A stretch of 64,000 nucleotides of DNA from Muribaculaceae bacterium (GCA_017548365.1 JAFZAC010000041.1:1-64000); one strand, 5' to 3'; shown: positions 44,817 through 56,055, counted from the first letter of the stretch. Translations and numbers: made by a program. The notes: generated by a model from the letters alone, not told the origin.

Positions 44817-46394
44817 TTAAGCATTATACTTACCCGAAATCTCACTTGCCGCGTCTTTGAGTTTTGCCATTACCTCATCATCAATCTTGCCACTCTTTAA
44901 GACATCGAGAACGTCATTCTGATGCTTTGCATGCAAATACTGAATGAGAAGTTGTTCAAACTCGGCAACCTTGTCCATGGGAACATTTTCGAGCAAACCG
45001 TTCACACCACAATAGATTACAGCAATTTGCTCCTCAACAGGAACAGGCTTGTATTGTGGTTGAACCAGTAGTCGCTCATTCTTGCGACCTGTGTCGATGG
45101 TTCGAGCTGTAACGGGGTCGATATCACCACCAAACTTGGTGAAAGACTCAAGCTCACGGAACTGAGCCTGTGCTATCTTGAGCGTACCAGCCACCTTCTT
45201 CATCGCTTTGATTTGAGCGTTACCACCCACACGCGATACCGAGATACCTACATTCACAGCAGGACGGATACCATTATTGAACAGAGCTGTCTCCAAATAA
45301 ATCTGTCCATCGGTAATAGATATCACATTTGTTGGGATGTAAGCGCTCACGTCGCCTGCTTGAGTTTCAATGATGGGGAGCGCAGTAAGTGATCCACCAC
45401 CCTTCACCTTGCCCTTGAGGGCGGCAGGGAGGTCGTTCATAGCCTCGGCCACTTTCTGGTTCTCATTGATCTTTGCTGCACGCTCGAGCAAGCGGCTGTG
45501 CAGATAGAAAATGTCGCCAGGATAAGCTTCACGTCCTGATGGGCGCTTAAGGATGAGCGAAATCTCACGATAGGCCACTGCCTGCTTAGACAGGTCATCA
45601 TATACAACCAGAGCGTCACGGCCTGTGTCGCGGAAATATTCACCTATGGCAGCACCGGCAAATGGTGCATAGTAACGCATTGATGCCGAGTCGGCAGCTG
45701 TTGCAGCAATCACAACGCTATAGGGCATAGCTCCATGCTTGTTAAGTTGGTTGACAAGCGCGGCAACAGTTGAAGCCTTTTGACCAATCGCTACATAGAT
45801 GCAATATACTGGTTTGCCTGACTCATAGCCTGACTTTTGGTTAATTATTGTGTCAACAGCAATAGCAGTCTTACCAATCTGGCGGTCACCAATAATGAGC
45901 TCACGCTGACCACGGCCAATGGGAATCATTGAGTCGATAGCTTTGAGTCCAGTTTGCAATGGCTGGTTCACTGGCTGACGGAAGATAACTCCAGGTGCCT
46001 TTCGCTCAAGAGGAAGTCGCACGAGTTCGCCCTCTATGGGGCCCTTGCCGTCAAGAGGCTCACCCAGAACGTTGATAACACGTCCTAGAAGTCCTTCACC
46101 AACGGGGATTGAAGCGATTTCCCCTGTGCGACGCACCTTCATGCCCTCGGCCACACTGTCGACTTTGTCCATAAGAATCACACCAACGTTGCTTTCCTCA
46201 AGGTTCATTGCAACACCGGTAACTCCATTTTCAAACTCGACAAGCTCATTGGCTTCAACATTTTCCAGTCCATAGACATGGGCAACACCGTCGCCAACCT
46301 CAAGCACAGTACCAACTTCCTCAAACGCCACTTTACTCTCAATGTCGCTGAGTTGCTGTTTCAGTATGTCAGATATTTCACTTGGGTTTATCAT
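44817..46394 (-). CDS. atpA: ATP synthase F1 alpha subunit
   Basis: Non-catalytic nucleotide-binding subunit, 525 residues. Walker A is GDRQIGKTA, the family signature [13 protein letters not shown] is present and the arginine finger lies in this SVSRVG. The N-terminal [15 protein letters not shown] binds the delta subunit. It starts ten bases after the atpH stop. Confidence 0.95.
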   Translation of the reverse strand: MINPSEISDILKQQLSDIESKVAFEEVGTVLEVGDGVAHVYGLENVEANELVEFENGVTGVAMNLEESNVGVILMDKVDSVAEGMKVRRTGEIASIPVGEGLLGRVINVLGEPLDGKGPIEGELVRLPLERKAPGVIFRQPVNQPLQTGLKAIDSMIPIGRGQRELIIGDRQIGKTAIAVDTIINQKSGYESGKPVYCIYVAIGQKASTVAALVNQLNKHGAMPYSVVIAATAADSASMRYYAPFAGAAIGEYFRDTGRDALVVYDDLSKQAVAYREISLILKRPSGREAYPGDIFYLHSRLLERAAKINENQKVAEAMNDLPAALKGKVKGGGSLTALPIIETQAGDVSAYIPTNVISITDGQIYLETALFNNGIRPAVNVGISVSRVGGNAQIKAMKKVAGTLKIAQAQFRELESFTKFGGDIDPVTARTIDTGRKNERLLVQPQYKPVPVEEQIAVIYCGVNGLLENVPMDKVAEFEQLLIQYLHAKHQNDVLDVLKSGKIDDEVMAKLKDAASEISGKYNA

Positions 46395-46404
46395 CTCACT
46401 CTTA

Positions 46405-46944
46405 TTAACTTAGGAGTTTTAAACGCAATTTTTCTAATTGGCTTTTAACCGATGCATCGAGCACTCGTGAGTCAACATCTACTGTGAAGCCACCAATGAG
46501 GTCGGGGTCGACTCTCTTGCTAAGTTCAATAGTCTTGCCTCCAAGTTGCTCCTTCACAACATCGATAATAGCATTCATCTCGTCATCACCCATTGTTGTG
46601 GCTGTGACGACTTCGACTTTAGCGATACCATTCAGCTCTCTATACTGTTTCATGAAAGCAAGAGCGATAGCTCGCAAAAAATCGATTCGGTTGTTTTTAA
46701 TAACCAACTCCATGAACTTCGACGACGTGCCACCCTGCTGAGAACCCGATGCCGCACAAAGTAGCTTGAGTTTATCATTGAGGGGCAAAAACGGATTGTT
46801 GACAGCTTTTTTCAAACCAGCCTCAAAAGCATAGGCAAGATCCAACCGCTTCATCTCATTATAGACTTCGGCAGTGTCCCCACACTCTTTTGAGAGCTTG
46901 AAAAGCGCTTTAGCATATCGGTTTGGTATAAGTCCGTCGTTCAT
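46405..46944 (-). CDS. atpH: ATP synthase F1 delta subunit
   Basis: Stator subunit linking F1 to the b stalk, 179 residues. It has the helical N-terminal domain ([17 protein letters not shown]) and the C-terminal signature [25 protein letters not shown]-type stretch (residues about 140-165). It sits between atpF and atpA as usual. Confidence 0.92.
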   Translation of the reverse strand: MNDGLIPNRYAKALFKLSKECGDTAEVYNEMKRLDLAYAFEAGLKKAVNNPFLPLNDKLKLLCAASGSQQGGTSSKFMELVIKNNRIDFLRAIALAFMKQYRELNGIAKVEVVTATTMGDDEMNAIIDVVKEQLGGKTIELSKRVDPDLIGGFTVDVDSRVLDASVKSQLEKLRLKLLS

Positions 46945-46952
46945 CGTGTTGA

Positions 46953-47450
46953 TTAATTATTCGATTCAACCTCTGTAAGTAATTTTTTCACCAAGTCACG
47001 TTGTGCCTTGTCGTCACTCATGTTGCGACGAATTACCTGCTCGGCAATCTGCAAAGCATAGGCACCCACGTCTTGGCGCAGCTGGTGCTCGCTCTCCTTG
47101 CGTGACTGTTCAATCGACACTTGAGCGGCATCGGTCACTTTCTTTGCTTCGACAGCAGCCTCGGCCTTAGCCTGCTCGATGATTTCGGTTTTCATCTTGG
47201 CTGCGTCGCGCAAAATGTCGGCCTGCTGCTTGCGAGCATCGGCTACAAGAGCATCGGCTTCGGCCTTAGCATTGTCAAGCTTCGACTTCGCCTCCTGAGC
47301 ATAGGCAACACCCTTATCAATCAAGCCGGCACGCTCGTCCATGCTCTTTATGATAAAAGGCCATACCCATTTTGCCAGGATGAAGTAGAGGCACGCAAAT
47401 GCCAAGAACATCCAGAACACCAGGCCAAATTCAGGCTTAAACAGTTCCAT
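46953..47450 (-). CDS. atpF: ATP synthase F0 b subunit
   Basis: Peripheral stalk subunit, 165 residues, with one N-terminal membrane helix (FGLVFWMFLAFACLYFILAKWVWPFI) followed by a long alanine- and lysine-rich helix (AKSKLDNAKAEADALVADARKQQ). Only one b gene is present, so the stalk should be a homodimer. Confidence 0.92.
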   Translation of the reverse strand: MELFKPEFGLVFWMFLAFACLYFILAKWVWPFIIKSMDERAGLIDKGVAYAQEAKSKLDNAKAEADALVADARKQQADILRDAAKMKTEIIEQAKAEAAVEAKKVTDAAQVSIEQSRKESEHQLRQDVGAYALQIAEQVIRRNMSDDKAQRDLVKKLLTEVESNN

Positions 47451-47478
47451 CTAAAAACCTTTCTTTTTTGAATGGTGA

Positions 47479-47733
47479 TTAAACGAAGAGCGCAAGGATG
47501 CAAACGATGAGAGCGATAAGTGCAACACCCTCGATGAGAGCAGCAATCACAATCATGTTGGTACGAATGTCACCAGTAGATTCAGGTTGACGTGCAATAG
47601 ACTCCATTGCCGAGCCACCAATGCGACCAATACCAATACCTGCTGCAATAGCAGCGATACCTGCGCCTATGCAAGCTCCCAATTTCGCAACGCCTGCACC
47701 TGCGGCTGCTTGAGCTAAAATTAATCCTAACAT
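47479..47733 (-). CDS. atpE: ATP synthase F0 c subunit
   Basis: Ring-forming proteolipid of 84 residues with two helices and the polar loop ARQPE. The ion-binding carboxylate is E68 in AALIEGVAL. The glutamine in helix 1 and the Ser/Thr after the glutamate that mark sodium-type rings are absent (Ile and Gly stand there), so proton coupling is predicted. Helix 1 carries the GxGxG packing motif. Confidence 0.95.
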   Translation of the reverse strand: MLGLILAQAAAGAGVAKLGACIGAGIAAIAAGIGIGRIGGSAMESIARQPESTGDIRTNMIVIAALIEGVALIALIVCILALFV

Positions 47734-47777
47734 AATCTTTAAAGTTTTAATTGTTATTATTTTGTATTTTTATTTTC

Positions 47778-48875
47778 TTATTCTGTTATAGCTTTGGATT
47801 CCTCATGAATGTGAGCCATCGATATGAAAATGGTCGATAATAAAGTGAACACAAATGCCTGGATAAAGCTGATTAGCGTGTCGAGAACAAGCATAAACAA
47901 CGACAGCAAAACCGACACTACCGAAGTGGCCGCACCAACACCTACACCAAACATGCCAGTGAATACCATAATGAGCACTATAAGCACAATAACTACCATG
48001 TGGCCACCAAGCATGTTGGCAAACAGACGGACCATTAATGCCAATGGCTTTGTGAGAATTCCCAAGAACTCGATAAGAGGCATCATAGGAACTGGACACT
48101 TGAGAGCTATGGGCACATCGGGCCAGAAGATGTCTTTCCAATAATGTTTTGTGCCTGTGAGATTGGTCACAAAGAAGGTGATTAGTGCCAATACCATAGT
48201 AACGGCAAGGTTGCCGGTGAGGTTGGCACCTCCTGGGAATATCACAATCAGTCCCAGCAGGTTCATCGTGAGAATGAAGAAGAATGCTGTGAGCAAATAA
48301 GGGCCATATTTGGGAGCCTCTTTACCCATGATGGGCTTAATAGTGTCGGTATAGACAAACTCAACAACGAGTTCAAGCATTCCCTTGAATCCCTTAGGAC
48401 CCTTAAAACCCTCACGCTTGTACCAGTTGCGCAAGCTCATAGTCATGAGTATCACCAAGGCACCAGCAATGAGTATGCCGAGTACGTTCTTGGTGATTGA
48501 GAAGTCCCAAGGACGATACTCTGAGCCGTCACCTAAGACCTGCACCAGTTTGCCCTTGTAGCCCCCATCTTCATCGGTCGAAATCTTAAAATCAGCATCG
48601 CCCGATTTATAAGTGTCGCCGTCAGTCACCTTACTTGACATGAAGCAATGGAAACTGCCATCCTGAGCAAAGGCAATAATAGGGAGTGGTATTCTCTTGG
48701 TGTGAGAGAATGGCACTTCCCAGCCATAGGCGTCACCCAAGTGCTCAAAGATAATCTCTTTGGGCTCAACCTTGCCTTTGTCATGACCTTCACTATGATG
48801 AGCATTTTGAACGTATCCCCATGCCATCAAAGCAAGTATCACCAGTGCAACTAATGCTGTTATTACTTTCTTCAT
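47778..48875 (-). CDS. atpB: ATP synthase F0 a subunit
   Basis: Stator channel subunit, 365 residues, longer than the E. coli protein because of an N-terminal membrane anchor and a periplasmic domain of about 110 residues (PFSHTKRIPLPIIAFAQDG), as is usual in Bacteroidetes. The essential arginine is in LMVRLFANMLGGH. No atpI gene lies between atpC and atpB, where other Bacteroidales often have one. Confidence 0.93.
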   Translation of the reverse strand: MKKVITALVALVILALMAWGYVQNAHHSEGHDKGKVEPKEIIFEHLGDAYGWEVPFSHTKRIPLPIIAFAQDGSFHCFMSSKVTDGDTYKSGDADFKISTDEDGGYKGKLVQVLGDGSEYRPWDFSITKNVLGILIAGALVILMTMSLRNWYKREGFKGPKGFKGMLELVVEFVYTDTIKPIMGKEAPKYGPYLLTAFFFILTMNLLGLIVIFPGGANLTGNLAVTMVLALITFFVTNLTGTKHYWKDIFWPDVPIALKCPVPMMPLIEFLGILTKPLALMVRLFANMLGGHMVVIVLIVLIMVFTGMFGVGVGAATSVVSVLLSLFMLVLDTLISFIQAFVFTLLSTIFISMAHIHEESKAITE

Positions 48876-48896
48876 AAAAAGAGAGTTACTATATTA

Positions 48897-49130
48897 TCAG
48901 TAAAGACACACACTCACGACGTTGTCCTTCACGTCAACAATGCCACCTTTTATCTCACGCTCCTCGGTATTGTCGCCAATAACATAGCTCATGGTTCCAG
49001 CTACCAATGACGAGATGAGAGCCGCATGATTGTTAAGAATTTGGAACGAGCCCAAAGCTCCAGGCAAGGTGACCTGGTCTACTTCGCCCTCAAACTCTAT
49101 CTGCTCTGCCGAGATTATTTTCAGTGTCAT
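48897..49130 (-). CDS. atpC: ATP synthase F1 epsilon subunit, short form
   Basis: Only 77 residues: the N-terminal beta-sandwich (FEGEVDQVTLPGALGSFQIL, then NHAALIS) is complete, but the C-terminal two-helix domain that inhibits F1 in E. coli is absent. The stop follows the last beta-strand (VVSVCLY). Coupling of rotor to c-ring should still work. It follows atpD by 34 bases. Confidence 0.92.
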   Translation of the reverse strand: MTLKIISAEQIEFEGEVDQVTLPGALGSFQILNNHAALISSLVAGTMSYVIGDNTEEREIKGGIVDVKDNVVSVCLY

Positions 49131-49164
49131 AGCGTATAGTCTTTTTATCGTTTCAAATTAAGGG

Positions 49165-50679
<1,515 letters not shown>

Positions 50680-50712
50680 TTATATGTGTGCTTTATTGTT
50701 TTATTATCCTTG

Positions 50713-51795
50713 TTATCCAGCAAAATGCCATCCCATGCTAACGATTACTGCCATAAGCACTAGGTTGAACAAACCTATTGGCATCAAATAGCGCCACTCA
50801 AGAGCCAGCATTTGATCGATTCGCACGCGTGGGAATGACCATTTGAACCAAATGATAATGAATGACACTAATATAGCCTTGCCCAAGAACCAGATGGTTG
50901 ATGGTATGTAATCCATTACTGCATTGAAACTATCCCATCCGCTCACGTGCAACGGCATCCATCCTCCTAAGAAAAGAAGTGTGGCAATTCCCGATACGAT
51001 GAACAGGTTCAGATACTCTGCAAGATAAAAGAAACCAAAGTGAATACCTGAATACTCGGTATGATAACCGGCAGTGAGCTCATGCTCTGCTTCGGGAAGG
51101 TCGAAGGGGCCGCGATTGGTCTCGGCAGTAGCAGCTATAATGTAAATAATAAAGGCTATGATGGCTGGAATGTGGCCAGTGAATATAAACCAGCCATTTT
51201 CTTGTGCTTCAACAAGTCCAGTAACAGACATTGTGCCTGCTAAACACACAATAGTAAGCATAGCCAGACCTATCGAGAGCTCATAACTGATCATCTGAGC
51301 ACCACTACGCATGGCTCCAATCATAGTATATTTACTATTGCTAGACCAGCCAGCAAGCAGGATACCTACAACGCCAAGTGACGATACTGCTGTCATGAAA
51401 AAGATACCAATGTTAAAGTCAATAGCCTGAAGACCTTTTCCCCATGGCAGACAAGCAAACACCACGACTGATGCTACCAAAACGAAATATGGTGCCAACT
51501 TGTGGAGAAGATTATCGCTCTTCCACAGTCCTACAACCTCCTTGATAAGCATCTTGATGACGTCGGCAAAAATCTGCAACGACCCCCATGGACCCACACG
51601 CAATGGACCACGACGACACTGGAACCAGGCACATACCCAGCGCTCATACATGATGTAGAACATCGCAAGCACAGTGTAAGCCAGAAGCAGCAAAACTGCC
51701 ACGATCACACACTCAATAGTCGTCGCCAGCCATTGGGGCATTACTCCAAGAAGCAGGTTATTAAACCATTCTGTGACTACACTAAAGTCAAACAT
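50713..51795 (-). CDS. nuoH: Complex I subunit NuoH
   Basis: Membrane subunit forming the quinone chamber with NuoB and NuoCD, 360 residues with eight or nine helices. The conserved motifs are YERWVCAWFQCRRGP near the N-terminus, AETNRGPFDLPEAEHELTAGYHTEYSG-type loop (residues about 225-250) and FPRVRIDQML near the end. It is followed not by nuoI but by atpD. Confidence 0.93.
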   Translation of the reverse strand: MFDFSVVTEWFNNLLLGVMPQWLATTIECVIVAVLLLLAYTVLAMFYIMYERWVCAWFQCRRGPLRVGPWGSLQIFADVIKMLIKEVVGLWKSDNLLHKLAPYFVLVASVVVFACLPWGKGLQAIDFNIGIFFMTAVSSLGVVGILLAGWSSNSKYTMIGAMRSGAQMISYELSIGLAMLTIVCLAGTMSVTGLVEAQENGWFIFTGHIPAIIAFIIYIIAATAETNRGPFDLPEAEHELTAGYHTEYSGIHFGFFYLAEYLNLFIVSGIATLLFLGGWMPLHVSGWDSFNAVMDYIPSTIWFLGKAILVSFIIIWFKWSFPRVRIDQMLALEWRYLMPIGLFNLVLMAVIVSMGWHFAG

Positions 51796-51853
51796 AATCT
51801 ATATATAAAAATATGTGTTTATAATCTGTTTGTATATCTCAGTCAAAAATGAA

Positions 51854-53503
51854 TCACCTGTCAATATCGGGAATCACATAGTCGATCGACGCTGTGATTG
51901 TGATAAGGTCAGCAATCAGGTTATCTTTACAAGTCAAGTCCACTATTCCGACTAAGTTGAAGCACGGACTTTGGAAATGCAAGCGATATGGCTTCTGGAA
52001 TGGCTTGGGATCGCCATCACTCTCCAAATATACACCAAATGCTCCACGGCTGCCCTCAACCTGCTGATACCAGTGACCAGCTGGCAACTTTATGAGTTTA
52101 GGAACCTTGGCAATGTATTCTCCTTCAATTCCCTCTTTCTCAAGCATGTCGCAGCATTGACGCAAAATCTTGATACTTTCCTCAATTTCCTTCATACGAA
52201 CCATGTAACGGTCCATAGAATCACCTGTCTCATAAAGTACCTCATCAAACTCTACTTCGTTGTAAAGTGAATATGGATGACATTTGCGAACATCACAATG
52301 ATGTCCACTTGCACGCCCCGAAGGACCAGTGATTGCATAATTGATAGCATCTTCCTTACTCAGGTTACCAACACCAACCATACGGTTGCGGGCTATAATA
52401 TTACCTGTAAAGAGTTTGTGGTACTCCTTGAGATTTTTGGTAATAACATCACAAGCGTTACGCACGTCATTGATGAATTCGGGATGTACATCGGCTTTCA
52501 CACCACCTATTGTGAGATAGCTCATCGACATACGGGCTCCACAAGTCTTGTCGAAAATGTCATAAATAAGCTCACGATCACGGAAACCATAGAAGAAAGC
52601 AGTGGTTGCTCCTTGGTCCATAGTCAAGCATCCATAACTTAATAAGTGGCTTGACAGACGCATAAGCTCGTCCATCATCATACGGATGAGCTCGGCACGA
52701 TGAGGAACTTCGAGCCCCATTGCCTTTTCAATGCATAGACATAGACAATGACGATTAATGTGAGCCGACATATAGTCCATTCTTTCGGTATAAAGAAGAG
52801 TTTGAGGATATGTGAGGCTTTCACACATTTTCTCGATACCACGATGGATGTAACCACTTACCACATCAACCTTCTTGACCAACTCGCCCTCAATTGAAGC
52901 GCGATAACGCATAACTCCATGAGTGGAAGGATGCTGAGGGCCAACATTTACAACATATTCTTCGTCATCAAATACCTTGCCGTCGATGCGAGTAACATTT
53001 CCATTCTCATCCTCAACCAAACGATAAGTATTATCTTCGTTTTCTTCATCGTCAAGACGCAGAGGATTTTTCTCGGGATCGTCATCATAATCTTTGCGAA
53101 GAGGAAATCCAACCCAATCGTTACGCAAGAAGAAACGACGCATATCGGGATGATTTATGAACTCTATACCGTAGAAGTCAAACACTTCACGCTCTTGATA
53201 GTTTGCCACCGCCCAAATATCGCTCACGCTATGCAGACGAGGCTGCTCACGGTCGCTGGTAGCCACTTTCACGTGAAGCATTTCTTGGGTCTCTGTGTTT
53301 GTCAAGTAGTACATCACTCCTAATTCCTCCTTCCAGTCCACACCCACGAGTGCGGTGAGGTAGTCAAAGTGCATATCTTCCTTGAGCGATTTAGCAAGAT
53401 TGTGCCATTGAGCATCGGGCACAATTATCAGTAAGAATTCACCGCTTGTGTCAAATTGAGCCACGGGACATATCTTACCGATTTTTTCTTGTAGGTCTGC
53501 CAT
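51854..53503 (-). CDS. nuoCD: Complex I fused subunit NuoCD
   Basis: Fusion of NuoC and NuoD, 549 residues from the ATG at 53503 (MADLQEKIGKI); the longer frame reaches back to the nuoB stop and looks untranslated. The NuoC part (to about 170) contains VANYQEREVFDFYGIEF and PLRKDY. An acidic linker follows. The NuoD part begins NVGPQHPSTHGVMR, has GYIHRGIEK and ends DLTCKDNLIADLITITASIDYVIPDIDR-type residues lining the quinone site. Confidence 0.93.
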   Translation of the reverse strand: MADLQEKIGKICPVAQFDTSGEFLLIIVPDAQWHNLAKSLKEDMHFDYLTALVGVDWKEELGVMYYLTNTETQEMLHVKVATSDREQPRLHSVSDIWAVANYQEREVFDFYGIEFINHPDMRRFFLRNDWVGFPLRKDYDDDPEKNPLRLDDEENEDNTYRLVEDENGNVTRIDGKVFDDEEYVVNVGPQHPSTHGVMRYRASIEGELVKKVDVVSGYIHRGIEKMCESLTYPQTLLYTERMDYMSAHINRHCLCLCIEKAMGLEVPHRAELIRMMMDELMRLSSHLLSYGCLTMDQGATTAFFYGFRDRELIYDIFDKTCGARMSMSYLTIGGVKADVHPEFINDVRNACDVITKNLKEYHKLFTGNIIARNRMVGVGNLSKEDAINYAITGPSGRASGHHCDVRKCHPYSLYNEVEFDEVLYETGDSMDRYMVRMKEIEESIKILRQCCDMLEKEGIEGEYIAKVPKLIKLPAGHWYQQVEGSRGAFGVYLESDGDPKPFQKPYRLHFQSPCFNLVGIVDLTCKDNLIADLITITASIDYVIPDIDR

Positions 53504-53538
53504 ATATAATAATGTGTATATGTTTTTATTCGTTTTTA

Positions 53539-54132
53539 TCACTCAGCGTTCTGCTCGAAGAACTTCTTACGACTCTCTTTGCGGTTCACTCCACCAAAGA
53601 ATTTCTGAACCTTTATTTTGCGTTGAAGCTGCATCAGAGCATAGAACATGGCCTCTGGACGTGGTGGGCAGCCAGGAAGATAAACGTCGACAGGAATTAT
53701 CTCATCGATTCCCTTAACCACACAATAGCTATTCTTGAAAGGACCGCCACTCACCGTGCACGCACCACATGCAATTACATATTTGGGCTCAGCCATCTGC
53801 TCATAAAGACGCTTGAGCGCAGGTGCCATACGATAGGTGATAGTTCCCTGGCACATGATATAGTCGGCCTGACGAGGTGAATTACGTGCTACTTCAAAAC
53901 CAAAACGAGCCATGTCATAACGAGCTGCGCCCAAGCACATGAACTCGATAGCACAACAGCTGGTACCAAAGCAGAATGGCCACAGCGAGTTGCTGATACC
54001 CCAGTTAATCAGCTGGTCGAGTTTGCCTACTACGACATTGGTGCCACTGGCATTCAACTCCTCAACAAGATTGTCGATATATTCATTGTCCTTGAAGTCC
54101 TCATGCTTCATGCTTTTAATCTTTACTTCCAT
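53539..54132 (-). CDS. nuoB: Complex I subunit NuoB
   Basis: Carries the last cluster (N2) before quinone, 197 residues. The ligands are visible: the tandem cysteines in [21 protein letters not shown] with a further cysteine nearby, and PGCPPRPEA. Its start overlaps the nuoA stop by ten bases. Confidence 0.94.
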   Translation of the reverse strand: MEVKIKSMKHEDFKDNEYIDNLVEELNASGTNVVVGKLDQLINWGISNSLWPFCFGTSCCAIEFMCLGAARYDMARFGFEVARNSPRQADYIMCQGTITYRMAPALKRLYEQMAEPKYVIACGACTVSGGPFKNSYCVVKGIDEIIPVDVYLPGCPPRPEAMFYALMQLQRKIKVQKFFGGVNRKESRKKFFEQNAE

Positions 54133-54491
54133 CGCAGCGCTCCTTTCTTCCAGGCGTAAGCCAGACCTAAAACAAGAATAAACAAGAATGTACTAACTGC
54201 CAACAGAGCCGTCGAACGTAATTCCTTAGCTATCGACGCCCATGGGAATAGGAACACAGTTTCCACGTCAAACATGAGAAACAATATCGCAAAAAGATAG
54301 TAACCCACGTGGAACTGAGCCATGCTCTCACCACGTGTAGGAATACCACATTCATAGGTCTCGCCCTTCTTCTTTGTAAAACTGCGGGGAGCAATCAGCC
54401 TGGCAATAAGCAAAGCTGCAAACACCAGCACAATGCCTGTGAGTACCGCAGTAATGGCTAAAGTGGTATTATGAATACTTAGTAAAACCAT
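54123..54491 (-). CDS. nuoA: Complex I subunit NuoA
   Basis: Small three-helix membrane subunit, 122 residues. Motifs: [16 protein letters not shown] in the quinone-channel loop, and [15 protein letters not shown] with conserved acidic residues. First gene of the nuo-atp run. Confidence 0.94.
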   Translation of the reverse strand: MVLLSIHNTTLAITAVLTGIVLVFAALLIARLIAPRSFTKKKGETYECGIPTRGESMAQFHVGYYLFAILFLMFDVETVFLFPWASIAKELRSTALLAVSTFLFILVLGLAYAWKKGALRWK

Positions 54492-54605
54492 AAAAACAAT
54501 ATGTTATAGTAGTTAATTATTATTTCAACAAAAATACCATTAGTGAGTCAATTCTTGAAATTCATCAAGAATAACTCAACATTGCAATAAATGAGTGTGT
54601 ACATG

Positions 54606-54639
54606 AATAAGTGCCAAAACAATCACTAAGGCACTTATT
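54606..54639. promoter_or_regulatory. Perfect 10-bp hairpin upstream of nuoA
   Basis: AATAAGTGCC (54606-54615) and GGCACTTATT (54630-54639) with a 14-base loop. It lies between the likely nuo promoter and nuoA, so it would be in the nuo mRNA leader. No T-tract follows on the minus strand, so it is not a standard terminator. Confidence 0.5.
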
Positions 54640-54758
54640 ATCTAATATATATATATAAATTCTCTCATTAATTGCAATTTCTCTAATCGTGACACATTAA
54701 AAAACATATCTACAACAAAGACATTTGAAAAGTGTGTCACATACTCTTTATTTCGGTG

Positions 54759-54766
54759 CAAATATA
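54759..54766 (-). promoter_or_regulatory. Possible -7 box of the nuo-atp operon
   Basis: The minus strand reads TATATTTG, matching TAnnTTTG, about 270 bases before the nuoA ATG. A TTG partner is not clear. If real, the leader would be long and include the 54606-54639 hairpin. Confidence 0.35.
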
Positions 54767-54879
54767 ATGTTTTTTTTTAGAATAATAAATAACTTACATA
54801 ATTTAATTATTAACAAATTCACTTATTCCTTATAAAACAAATTATCATTCACCCTTTTTTGCAATCAAAATTTTTTTAT

Positions 54880-54887
54880 TAACTTTG
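54880..54887 (+). promoter_or_regulatory. Likely -7 box upstream of the M23 peptidase gene
   Basis: TAACTTTG followed by CA, with a TTG at 54859-54861 (18-base spacer, slightly short). If used, the transcript would have a leader of about 300 bases. A poorer box, TATTCTTTG at 55161-55169 with one extra base in the spacer, is an alternative nearer the gene. Confidence 0.45.
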
Positions 54888-55097
54888 CAGATACAAATCT
54901 AAATTATGTTTTTCAACATAAAAATGCGCAAAAACGCCCATTTCACACAAAGTCCTATAACTCAGTCTGTTATTTAAATTTATTAAAATAATAAGACAAA
55001 CTTTTACACTTTTTAGCTGCCAAAATTAGGTCTATCTCGTAATAAATGCCTAATTTTGTGCGTTCAAAAAAATGTAGTGACCCAATTTTGAGGTCAA

Positions 55098-55179
55098 CAA
55101 GAAGCCCGAGGTGAGGCTTTGCAAACTGGGCCCACCACCTCACTCCACATTGATATATATTATTCTTTGAGGCTTCTTG
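55098..55179 (+). ncRNA. Candidate structured leader RNA before the M23 gene
   Basis: A perfect 9-bp outer stem, CAAGAAGCC (55098-55106) with GGCTTCTTG (55171-55179), encloses an inner stem GAGGTG (55108-55113) with CACCTC (55136-55141). The inner loop holds CTTTGCAAACTGGGCCC, a GC-rich island in AT-rich DNA. A small hairpin (TGACC/GGTCA, 55078-55096) precedes it. It ends about 20 bases before the ATG at 55200. It could be a cis-regulatory leader or a separate small RNA; I cannot assign a known family. Confidence 0.4.
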
Positions 55180-55199
55180 AAACTCTTAAAAAGTAAGTT

Positions 55200-55985
55200 A
55201 TGAAGTTTTCTTTTAGTACACTGCGTATGGCTATTCTTGGTATGGCAATAATATCGGTTAGCCTTGCAGCCAATTCACAATCAGTAAATGACTATCGTTC
55301 TAAACACCGTAACCTTTTAGCTAAACAAAACCGTGTAAAAGATAAAATTAAAGTTGAGGAGTCTCAAAACTACGCTCGCGGACTTTATGGCGACAAAGAA
55401 GCCGACAAAGCCGACATCTACAGTGAAGGATGGAACAGCGATAGAGTAAATCCATATCAGAATGCTACTATTCCTAATTCAAAAGTAATCGACGTTTCTA
55501 AATACTGTATGCCTGTTAAGCACAAAGTTGTTACTTCGCACTTTGGCTATCGCAAGCAATTTGGCAGAATGCATTACGGCGTTGACCTTAAGGCATCAGT
55601 AGGCGACACTGTTCGCTCTGCTTTCTCTGGCAAGGTTCGTCTCACTAAGTTCGAACGTAATGGCTACGGATTCTATGTAATTGTTCGTCATGACAATGGC
55701 ATGGAGACAGTATACGGCCACCTTTCAAAATTCTTGGTTAAGCCAAATCAGCACGTAAAAGCTGGCACACCTATCGCCCTCAGTGGAAACACAGGACGTA
55801 GCACTGGTCCACACCTTCATTTTGAAACTCGTTATATGGGTGTTGCCATTAACCCTGAGAAGATCTTTGATTTCACTAATGGCAAAGTGCAACACGACCG
55901 TTACACATTCAATAAGAACAGCAGCGACAACGCTAATAATCAGCGTCAGAGCGCAAGCAGTGGCAGCAGCCGTCGCCGTCGTTAA
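55200..55985 (+). CDS. Secreted M23 (LytM-type) endopeptidase
   Basis: Zinc peptidase family that cuts peptidoglycan cross-links or activates amidases. It has 261 residues with an N-terminal signal peptide (cleavage near SLAANSQS). A charged helical region with KHRNLLAKQNRVKDKIK comes next, then the M23 domain from about 100 to 230. The zinc and catalytic residues are intact: H125-x3-D129 in HYGVDLK, and H205-L-H207 in GPHLHFE. The C-terminus is Ser/Asn-rich and ends in four arginines. It stands alone with a strong terminator. Confidence 0.92.
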   Translation: MKFSFSTLRMAILGMAIISVSLAANSQSVNDYRSKHRNLLAKQNRVKDKIKVEESQNYARGLYGDKEADKADIYSEGWNSDRVNPYQNATIPNSKVIDVSKYCMPVKHKVVTSHFGYRKQFGRMHYGVDLKASVGDTVRSAFSGKVRLTKFERNGYGFYVIVRHDNGMETVYGHLSKFLVKPNQHVKAGTPIALSGNTGRSTGPHLHFETRYMGVAINPEKIFDFTNGKVQHDRYTFNKNSSDNANNQRQSASSGSSRRRR

Positions 55986-56015
55986 TTACAAGAAACTACT
56001 TTCCTATTCTATAAC

Positions 56016-56055
56016 TCAGCGCAGTCAAAACAAAATGGACTGCGCTGATTTTTTT
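56016..56055 (+). terminator. Strong terminator of the M23 gene
   Basis: A perfect 11-bp stem (TCAGCGCAGTC 56016-56026, GACTGCGCTGA 56038-56048) followed by seven T. Confidence 0.93.

Larger units (their letters stand above)
54492..55199. other. Long AT-rich gene-free region between nuoA and the M23 gene
   Basis: About 700 bases with no convincing protein gene on either strand. It holds a probable nuo promoter (54759-54766, minus), a 10-bp hairpin (54606-54639), a probable plus-strand promoter box (54880-54887), an inverted repeat CAAAATTAGG/CCTAATTTTG (55021-55058) and a nested stem structure (55098-55179). The remaining sequence is AT-rich and shows nothing further that I can name. Confidence 0.6.

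Noticed and set aside
47479-47733. Sodium-coupled ATP synthase
   Set aside because: The helix-1 glutamine and the Ser/Thr next to the carboxylate that bind sodium are absent in the c subunit.
54893-55199. 6S RNA
   Set aside because: The closed structure spans only about 82 bases and I could not form the long end-to-end stem and central bubble; kept only as an unnamed structured leader.
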